From Xiphydria camelus (taxonomy: Eukaryota > Arthropoda > Insecta > Hymenoptera > Xiphydriidae): 64,000 nucleotides of DNA. The stretch spans positions 12,572,822-12,636,821 of the forward strand of contig OY783193.1 of the NCBI GenBank assembly GCA_963678675.1, in the 5' to 3' direction. The position numbers and the translations under genes are program-made. Positions 56,870-64,000 of this stretch are shown here, piece by piece; the stretch's first letter is position 1, and each line of letters opens with the position of its first letter. Under the pieces are notes generated by a model, which had not been told where the DNA came from, made no database searches, and saw only the letters and a program-made list of their open reading frames with translations.

Positions 56870-57830
56870 GGTGGACCAGGTTAAAAGTTATTTTTTGATG
56901 TGTAAACATCTTTAGGCTCGCGACGGAGTGATTTCATGGAAGTGGTGGGGGAACTGTTAACGACATTAGTGTGTGTTCGTGTGAGCTCGGTGCAGGATCT
57001 TGACATTTACCTTCGGCCGGGCTTGGTTGGTATTCATACCGGTACAAGTCGAGTCGGTAGTTACAGTCGCTGCCAATTCGAGAGATCGGAGTGTCTAACC
57101 TCGAAATCGTGATTTTTAGAATAACGGTGAGTACTTTCTATTCTTCACACAATCACAATTCCGAGGTCAGACGCTTCTATCTCCAGAACGTAAAACTTTC
57201 TACTGTGTTTTCAGTATTTAACAACGCGTTCACTACAATTTCTAATATAACTAGACAACAATTTGTGACTTCCATAACCTAATATACCTACAATGGAATC
57301 ACATGCCGCTGGTAAGTGTAAATGTACGGAATACTTTTAACTTTTTGTATACATATTTCATTTGTACACGACAATCATTTAATTCCTACTTTGTGATTTC
57401 AACTATTTCAATTAATTAGTGATTATACCGCATGGCCCGTAAGAAACGCAACAAGCGACAGTTAGGTACCTCCGGCAATATTTGCCGACGGTGCTCGAGT
57501 CTTGTACCTAAATGTCGGTACAGAAAAAAGCACTCATATACCGACTCGACTTCTACCGGTAAAAAATGATTCGAGTACCGACCAAGCACGGCCGATGGTA
57601 AATTTCAAGATCCCTGCAACTGTGGGGTTCTGGCCGGGACATACGGTATATGTTGAGCAACGTTTAAAGGGTCCACGGAACTATTTATAGTAGCAAAAGT
57701 TTGAAACGTCTGATTTCCCGATAGCTGTCAATTCGGCAGATCGAAGTGTTTGGTTTAACCTTTAAATCGTGAATTTTTAAATAACAGTTAAGAGTTTCAG
57801 AAAAAATGTTAGTATATTATATCCGCGGAT
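56870..57830. repeat. Diverged CCGTATG-family remnants
   Basis: Blocks such as GGAGTGTCTAACCTCGAAAT (57090), CATACGGTATATGTTG (57640) and GTCTGATTTCCCGATAGCTG (57707) match arm sequence of the foldbacks at 36.3, 42.3 and 53.0 kb. Boundaries are not resolvable by eye. GATGTGTAAACATC at about 56898 is also present at about 25933. No gene recognised. Confidence 0.5.
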
Positions 57831-57839
57831 ATACAAGAT

Positions 57840-58575
57840 AAAATTATGAACTAAATCCCTCGTGGCAAGGGTGACAAATCGGTCATTTTAATACGGAACG
57901 ATTCATGTGAGATAAAGCAGGATGAGTCAGTGCACATGGAAAGACTGATATCCTATCAAATTTTACTGTAGGTACTTGCAATAAAAGAGATACTGCACAT
58001 GGGGCAAAAGTGGGATAGATGCCCCCCTAAGGAATAAAAATTGTATAGCAATATTCGTTGTTGTTTCAATGTGAATACATGGTCTGTTTATTAGAACGTA
58101 ACAATTTCTATAATAGAAAAATAGAATTTGGATAAAAGAAGCCAAGATATCTAAAGAAATAAGAAATTCCCTTTTCGGCATTTTGTAGGTGAGATGCCCC
58201 CACACTTGGGAGAATAGATAGACACTCCGGGTGTCTGATAAGATGAAGAATTCATTTTAGGCGTAAGAGAAACAAATTTCATAATGAGTATACTTGATTA
58301 TCGAAATATATATTTTAAAATACAACAATAAATAAAATATAATTAAGTATCGATGAATTGATAAGCAGAAATAGTTGAAAATTCATTGCAGAACTATTAT
58401 TCTCCTGTCGAATATGACGACTTCGCCATTTCTTTCGCTATTTGCTTCTTCTTCTTCTTTTAACAATAATTACCATCAGGGACAGATTGTACGGGACACA
58501 ATTATGCCAATATCTTTTACACATACTGCAATAATTTATCAAATAACTCGCATTCCAGTCACGTTCTAATTTCAT
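57840..58575. other. Gene-free stretch
   Basis: AT-rich, no gene or repeat pair recognised. Confidence 0.4.
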
Positions 58576-58577
58576 AT

Positions 58578-58731
58578 GTGGAGGTGTTTTTCAAAAAGCG
58601 TTATTTCCAAAAACTTCGTGCTACTGAGGCACAGGTGGCATCACGCTCTACATGACGTAGTGCAGCTGTTTGACCACTTTCCTGCAAAAATATGCCAAAT
58701 GGAAATAACGCTTTTTGAAAAACACCTCCAC
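58578..58731. mobile_element. MITE with GTGGAGGTGTTTTTCAAAAA ends
   Basis: 154 bp. The first 32 bases, through GCGTTATTTCCA, are repeated exactly inverted at the end. Central 90 bases unpaired. Non-coding. Confidence 0.82.
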
Positions 58732-58880
58732 CTATATTTACATACCTATACGAACCTACGCTATTAACAAATACAGTTGGATCAACGAATTGTTGCCAAC
58801 TGATCGACATTCCTTTAATTTATTCAAATGATATTTTTATCGAGTCGACGAAGTGATGACCGATTCGATAAAAAAATTAT

Positions 58881-59218
58881 CCCGAGTAAAACAATTTGAT
58901 GCCGATTTGATCAAAATTTGATGAAAAGTGGATCATTCTCGACGTGATTAAAACATGATCCAAAGTATAAGAATGCTAGTCCATTTTTTATCATTTGTAA
59001 CAATTTGTTACCACATTTTCATCTATTTTCCATTTAAAATGGCTACTATCATTTTCAAATTAAAAGTTCGTTGAAAACCGGATATAAATCAAATAAAAGA
59101 TGGACCATATTAAAATCATAGCATTCTTATTCTTTGGATCATTTTTTTAGTAACGTCGAGAATGATCTGTTCTTCACTATACTCTCATTAAATTGGTATC
59201 AAATTGTTTCACTCGGTC
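58881..59218. repeat. Inverted repeat with CCGAGTAAAACAATTTGAT-like ends
   Basis: Diverged arms pair across about 150 bases: AACAATTTGAT, GGATCATTCTCGACGT, ATGATCCAAAGTATAAGAAT. An old MITE-like foldback of about 340 bp. Confidence 0.65.
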
Positions 59219-59252
59219 CTCGATTCATCTAAATGAGAGTCAGTTGACGACA

Positions 59253-59657
59253 CCCAGATAGAAAAGTCTGCTACAGGATTAGTACAGTGCCGCCAATATA
59301 CCGCCAAAGTTGATGCAGACCTTGTCGAAGCACGTCGTGTCGGTAGAACCTGATATTCCTACCGTGGCATTGTACCGCAATTCTAGAGATTTTAAATTCC
59401 GGTATATTGGAGGCAAAATGCATGTACCCTGCCAGTATACTGTCAGTACAGGAAGACGGTATATTACCGGAACGCTGTGCAGCTATACTGCCGCAATAAT
59501 GTGGAAAAGTGTGCCACAGGATTAGTGAAGTGCCGCCAAGGCCGCCAATATACCGCCAAAGTTGATGCAGACCTTGTCGAAGCACGTCGTGTCGGTAGAA
59601 CCTGATATTTCTACCGTGGCATTGTACCGCAATTCTGGAAGAACTTTTCTATCTGGG
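59253..59657. mobile_element. CCCAGATAG-family element, copy at 59 kb
   Basis: 405 bp, CCCAGATAGAAAAGT at both ends inverted, CA duplicated at the flanks. It contains a direct duplication of a 130-bp block (GCCAATATACCGCCAAAGTT ... GGCATTGTACCGCAATTCT at 59293-59390 and 59542-59636). Non-coding. Confidence 0.78.
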
Positions 59658-59931
59658 CATTTGACCGACTCAGCCGATTTGATCAGCTGGATTTTTTCAT
59701 CAATTTATTCGTCGCGTACGGACGTATATCGGCAGTCTATATCTTATTACATATTACATAATCAGACTGCGATAGTCAAATTAATTTATTCAATAGAACA
59801 GAGATATAATTAAAACATGTATTCTCAAAGAGCAATAAATTTACTTTATCTTCCACACTCGCCGACAGGTTGACTTAACCAAATATAACACGTCGTCCGT
59901 TTTGCATGCGTGCGCGGTACAAACGTCTACT

Positions 59932-59940
59932 TATATAAAA
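59932..59940 (+). promoter_or_regulatory. TATA box of the small secreted-peptide gene
   Basis: TATATAAAA, followed by initiator-like TCACTC (59963-59968, 31 nt after the TATAAA) and TCAGTC (59970-59975, closer to the arthropod TCAGT consensus, 38 nt after). Either would give a 5' UTR of 57-64 nt. Confidence 0.7.
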
Positions 59941-60028
59941 GGCGATGAGGGGCGCAGTTAGATCACTCATCAGTCTGTCAATCATATAATAATTGTTGTC
60001 GGTATCCGGAAAACTGTACGATTAAAAT

Positions 60029-60202
60029 ATGAAGTTCTGTGTTATATTCGCCATATTCTTGATTTTCGCGATTGCCGTCGCGAACGCTGGAAAACCTAAA
60101 TTCAAGAGATGTGGCCCTCGCAAGCCGTGCCCGCGTGGCCTTATCTGCCATTTTGTAAAAATTAACGCCCATGAAAGCGGAAACTATTGCATTTATCCAT
60201 AA
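60029..60202 (+). CDS. Small secreted cysteine-rich cationic peptide (57-residue precursor)
   Basis: Too short for a 60-codon ORF cut-off. Residues 1-20 (MKFCVIFAIFLIFAIAVANA) are a textbook signal peptide with cleavage after ANA. The predicted mature 37-residue peptide (21-57) starts GKPKFKRCGPRKPC and has four cysteines at 28, 34, 40 and 54 (spacing C-x5-C-x5-C-x13-C), eight Lys/Arg against one Glu, and ends ...YCIYP. The single exon is framed by a TATA box 89 nt upstream and AATAAA 158 nt after the stop, so it reads as a complete small gene. Codon choice is GC-richer than the flanks. I do not recognise the family. The pattern suits a two-disulphide antimicrobial, protease-inhibitor-like or venom-type peptide, and CPRGLIC recalls the CxxGxxC turn of small disulphide folds, but function is unknown. 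Confidence 0.8.
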   Translation: MKFCVIFAIFLIFAIAVANAGKPKFKRCGPRKPCPRGLICHFVKINAHESGNYCIYP

Positions 60203-60359
60203 AATTGTAATCAACGTGGAACCACGGCACGCAACTTCTCTGTATGAACGAATACTGGCTATATGATAAGGATTGAAAATTCCGAAGGAGATCTCGTACA
60301 TGTAATTGTGATTTTTTTTTATCAATATGACTGGTAATGGGGGAGAAGTCGCTTTATCG

Positions 60360-60365
60360 AATAAA
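60360..60365 (+). promoter_or_regulatory. Poly(A) signal of the small peptide gene
   Basis: AATAAA 158 nt after the stop, giving a predicted mRNA of roughly 400 nt. Confidence 0.65.
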
Positions 60366-60369
60366 GTAC

Positions 60370-61130
60370 TTGCTTGGTATTACAATTTATGTTATAATGA
60401 TGTGTGATCATTTCAAAAACATCAACTGCATATAGACTGAAAAAAAAACATGCTAGAATATCTGGCGGCAGGCTGACACAGCATGACGTTTCGCCACAGC
60501 AATTATATGATGTACCTATAGAAATAAAAAAAAATTGTATTCCTAACTCTGCAATAAGTTTTACTAGTGACAATTATTCTATGCTACTATTTCTTTCGTT
60601 GTAACAGTTACATCTTTTCTGCTGTTTCCGCAAACGAATTTGCTCATCTACCAAATATTTTTAATAAAATAAACTCAGTTACAGCTCGTGGATGAATTTC
60701 ACTGAACCTGTCCCAGATAACACACGAAGCAAAAATTACAATTTTGCAACTGTAGGAGTAGATTGTAGTAGGAAACAAACGTTTCTTATGTCTACTACGG
60801 TAAAAGCAAAAATGTAGTAAGCAATATTTCTATTAATTTCGATCTACTGGTGGTGAAATTAAATGAGATACTGTAGGTTACTTATAGATGCGATATTGTT
60901 ACTGGAAACAAGTGTGGAGTACGAAACTCTCTTCAGTATCCAACTAAAAGTTCTATATTTTCTTTCAACTGTTACGTTACATTCACATGCTAAAACTGAT
61001 ACCCAACATGGAAAATAAAATAGACTATTTTTGCTAGCAACGGTAACATATCATAGTCATTGCCACTGTAGACCTGTTTTATCTATTCTTCCGTCGATGT
61101 CTTATAATCTGCTTTCACGTCCACTCTTTT
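60370..61130. other. Gene-free stretch
   Basis: AT-rich. From about 60715 (CCCAGATAACACACGAAGC) it takes on a GTAGTAGG/CTACTACG-rich texture that resumes after the nested 61132-61524 element and continues to about 62120 (GTAGGTCATAAAATTACTA, ACTGTAGGAGAAAAGAAGTA). This suggests one old repeat of about 1 kb with a CCCAG start; its other end was not found. Confidence 0.4.
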
Positions 61131-61131
61131 G

Positions 61132-61524
61132 CCCAGATAGAAAAGTATCCTCCAGAATTGCGGTACAATGCCACGGTAGATATACCACATTCTACCGGCA
61201 CGACGTGCTTCGACAAGGTCTGCATCAACTTTGGCGGTATATTGGTGGCACTGACTAATCCTGTGACAGACTTTTTCCCATTATTACGGTAGTATAGCTG
61301 CACAGCGTGCTGGTATTATACCGTCTTCCTGTACTGACAGTATACCTGCATTTTTTTTTACCTCCAATATATGCCAGAATTGAAAATCTCGCAACTTTGC
61401 GGTACAATGTCACGACAGAAATATCAGGTTCTACCGGCACGACGTGCTTCGACAAGGTCTGCATCAACTTTGGCGGTATATTGGCGGCACTGCACTAATC
61501 CTCTGGCACGCTTTTCTATCTGGG
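61132..61524. mobile_element. CCCAGATAG-family element, copy at 61 kb
   Basis: 393 bp, CCCAGATAGAAAAGT at the left, complement (ctttTCTATCTGGG) at the right, TG duplicated at the flanks. It holds the same 130-bp block as the 59-kb copy, twice, in the opposite orientation. Confidence 0.78.
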
Positions 61525-61529
61525 TGATT

Positions 61530-62740
61530 TTCTACTGACGTTGAAAAGAAATACGAAACGTAAAGTAGTATATTTGTGACAATAATAGCTATCAAAATTC
61601 TGACAAATCTAGACGTCTTGTGAGGAGTTCACTGATTTCTTCTTCTAGTGTGAAATATTATTAGATAAATGACGAGTTTCCGAAGCTCTGCTTATGTTCA
61701 CCTACCGTAGTCGCAAAGTAGCCGGAAAAAGAAACCTTTACATTTAGGTTAATGTTGTAGGTCATAAAATTACTATTTCTGCTGTGAAACGACCTACTAT
61801 AGCACTACTCAAAGCTTACAACGTAGTTGGTTAAATTATATTACGTAGTGTGCTTACAAATTTCAGAATCTATGGTCCTATTATTGACACAAATATACCT
61901 GCCGGGTGAAAGCTATTAATTGGTATACTGTAGTACCGAAAATAAACTCTCTACAAATTTATCTTTCAACAGGTTACTGTAGGAGAAAAGAAGTAAGAAA
62001 CAGATAGCTACATACATTGGGCACTAATTTTTATCCTCTTTTTCTATACTTTGGAAAGAATAATTGTGAGAGTTGCTTATATTCTATGATGTTGTAGGAA
62101 ACTTTCCGAATACAGTAGGATCAACAGACACAACTATTATCCTCCTGTTGCTGATAAATTTATATTTTTTCCAAGAATAGAGAATAGGTTCCGTGGATAC
62201 GTCTGGTGACCAGATGTTGTGCAGATACGTAAACGAACCAGACACTGGGCAGAAAAACGAATGTACTTCAGTTTCTATTGAGCTGCACTGGAAAAAAAAA
62301 GAATAGAAATTATTCTGTTCGAAGGATAATCTGAGTACGAAAGGTAAAATAGATCAAAAATTATCCTATGAAGTATACAAAATAATGTAAGGAAGGTTAA
62401 ATTTTAAACCCTGGAAGGATAATTTTGGATCTAAATTAAAAATTCGACTCAAAAAGCGGACGTATTTTTATCTCTCACAGAAGGATAAAAAATTACCCCA
62501 TGTTGGAGAAGTATATACGCGCAGCAGACGAAATTGTAGTCCACTGCAGCGGTGACTTTTTATTTTATCACTTTCGGGTCTCTCCGTTGCCAATCGGATG
62601 ATCCGAAATATTGGCGGAGTTTAGCATAGTCGCCATTTTTTAATGGAATGACTAGCGTTCGTGAACGATTCAACATTATATTAACCGCAACAGGTTCAAG
62701 GAGGGAGGTGTTGCGCCTCGGCTAGAGAGGCGCATGACGA
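61530..62740. other. Gene-free stretch
   Basis: Continuation of the GTAGTAGG-textured repeat to about 62120, then AT-rich sequence with GAAGGATAA words repeated at 62320, 62412 and 62480. No gene recognised. Confidence 0.4.
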
Positions 62741-62755
62741 GTCAGTGCCTCCGGA

Positions 62756-62931
62756 ATGACCGAGTACTTCGTATCTATATGTACTTATTTCGGGCATTTC
62801 CAGAAGTCCCGTTTACCCTCGCTACCTGCGAGTACCTACGTCCCGGTCATAGGAAGGCGCACGATGCGAGAGTTCGATTCCAGACTTCTAGCGAGACAGT
62901 CGCTAACAACGCTACGTCCGAAGGCATCACG
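62756..62931 (+). CDS. Possible first exon of an unknown gene (speculative)
   Basis: An ATG-started frame (MTEYFVSICTYFGHF...) of about 58 codons up to a weak GT at 62932. If spliced to AG|63799 the phase fits (CG + A) and the frame continues to the window edge. The intron would contain the whole 62955-63797 palindrome. The donor is non-consensus and no family is recognised, so this may be fortuitous. Confidence 0.2.
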
Positions 62932-62954
62932 GTTTATAAGACTACAGTATTATT

Positions 62955-63797
62955 TCTAGTACTTAGTTGAATAAATTTACGTATGTTAAAATTGTGCCTG
63001 ATTAACTAGTAATAATTAACCCGTAACGGTCACACGTCGGAAAAAATGTTTAACGGTCACACGGGGTACAGTGTACCCCACGCAGAAAAATTGATTTTAT
63101 TTGTGTTCTATCTTATGCATTGACTTGAATCTTGTTCTAAACTTTAATTTAATGTCCCCTCTAAGTGATCCAATAGTTAATTTTGGTTTTGTATGGTTTT
63201 AAAATAGTCAAAGATCAATAAGAAAAAAAAAAATGACAAAATTTACTTTTATTTACAAAAAAGTTCGTAGAAATTCTAATTTTTGCAATATCGGTGAAAT
63301 TTTTTTTGCGTTTTATTCAGAAAACAATATACTTTAAATAAAAAAACAGAGATTTAATGAACTGTGAAAAAAGTATATTTATAATGAAGATTGAAAATGT
63401 ACGAATTTCGGTCAATCTCGTAAAATAGAAGTGGTACATTTATACATGCAAAATAATGTACAAAAGAGGTATTTTTTTTTGGAGGAGTCAAATAACAACA
63501 GATGGCGCTGTTTGTCTCATTTCGAAAAGTCCTTCTGAATTAAAAATAACTACAAAGTTGTCGGGGGTACACTGTACCCCAAGTGACCGTTACGGGTTAA
63601 GCGTTTGATTAATTGATAATTTCTGTGAATCTATTTATGTATTAGAATCAATATTGTATTCAACTTATTTTATAATATTAATTGTAATAGGCACATAAAT
63701 AGATTCACAGAAATTATCAATTAATCAAATGCTTAATTATTACTAGTTAATCAGCCACAATTTTTATACACGTAAATTTATTTAACTACTAAAAACA
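62955..63797. repeat. Palindromic element with a TTAA insertion in one arm
   Basis: The left arm (62955-63019 plus 63601-63650) pairs with 63685-63797: ATAAATTTACGT, ATTGTGNCTGATTAACTAGT, AATAATTAAGC, TTGATTAATTGATAATTTCT, GATTCACAGAAATTATC. The left arm is split exactly at its TTAA by the 63020-63596 element; the right arm shows the intact site. Confidence 0.85.
63020..63596. mobile_element. 577-bp TTAA-flanked element (piggyBac-like ends)
   Basis: CCCGTAACGGTCAC and GTGACCGTTACGGG termini, TTAA at 63016-63019 and 63597-63600. Subterminal GGGGTACAGTGTACCCC occurs near the left end and GGGGTACACTGTACCCC near the right. Non-coding, AT-rich middle. Confidence 0.88.
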
Positions 63798-63798
63798 G

Positions 63799-64000
63799 AT
63801 CGCAGATCGACGTAGAAAGAGCGAGATTGCCTAAAAAGTGCGAAGAACCAGTACATCCGACATCAGTGCATATTAACGTTGCGGTACATAATAATATTAA
63901 TTTTTCCGTCGAGGTGGATGAAATTATAGACAATTCTAATAATTCCAACCAATATATAATAGTAAAAATGGTAGGTAAAACGTTTCTTATTATTGCAAAG
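63799..64000 (+). CDS. Open frame running off the window, partial, unknown
   Basis: After an AG at 63797-63798 (AAAAACAG) the frame SQIDVERARLPKKCEEPVH... stays open for 67 codons to the last base, with protein-like composition (NVAVHNNINFSVEVDEIIDN). A potential donor GTAGGT lies at 63971. No domain is recognised. It may be an exon or a transposon protein start. Confidence 0.3.

Noticed and set aside
59978..60325. 115-codon minus-strand ORF
   Set aside because: Antisense to the secreted-peptide gene, no signal or domain, and the plus strand has the TATA and AATAAA.
62840..62885. tRNA-like B box GTTCGATTCC
   Set aside because: No A box or foldable acceptor, D and anticodon stems at the right distance on that strand; chance match or SINE trace.

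Overview
This is eukaryotic, insect-type DNA. There are two clear host genes with animal protein families and GT-AG introns of about 95 nt, a TATA/Inr/AATAAA gene for a small secreted peptide, and a very dense load of insect-type DNA transposons (mariner, piggyBac-like TTAA elements, Harbinger-like MITEs, Helitrons and Helentrons). CpG is not depleted in the non-repetitive parts, which would suit a hymenopteran such as a parasitoid wasp. That placement is inference, and no species is claimed.

Left third (1-12.3 kb), host DNA: a three-exon minus-strand gene for a mitochondrial SpoU-type rRNA methyltransferase (MRM3-like, 5781-7395) and an intron-less plus-strand gene for ceramide glucosyltransferase (GlcT/UGCG, 10628-11824). 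A few short MITEs are scattered between them. The two genes act in unrelated pathways (mitochondrial ribosome assembly and Golgi glycosphingolipid synthesis), and nothing suggests co-regulation.

Middle (12.3-38.6 kb): no recognisable host gene. The region holds two internally deleted mariners (16.4-17.4 and 19.9-20.5 kb), several MITEs, the first Helitron copy (26.1-26.9 kb), a 2.8-kb long-TIR transposon with a frame-broken transposon-type ORF (27.4-30.2 kb), and a nest (30.66-36.04 kb) in which a TA-target element contains a TTAA-flanked element that itself contains foldbacks.

Right-centre (39-55.9 kb): six copies of one Helitron family (one of them at 26 kb) with 5'-TC, 3'-hairpin-CTAG ends, a GACA microsatellite and an internal 129-bp tandem repeat. 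Two of them are joined head to tail. A decayed Helentron (helicase plus AP-endonuclease, about 50.4-54.95 kb) is split by a Helitron and by a 1.75-kb foldback. Large foldbacks and decayed transposon ORFs surround these.

Right end (56-64 kb): more MITEs, plus the best candidate for a new gene. At 60029-60202 a single-exon gene encodes a 57-residue precursor of a basic four-cysteine secreted peptide, with its own TATA box, initiator and AATAAA. At the far right a TTAA element is nested in a palindrome, and an open frame of unknown identity runs off the window.
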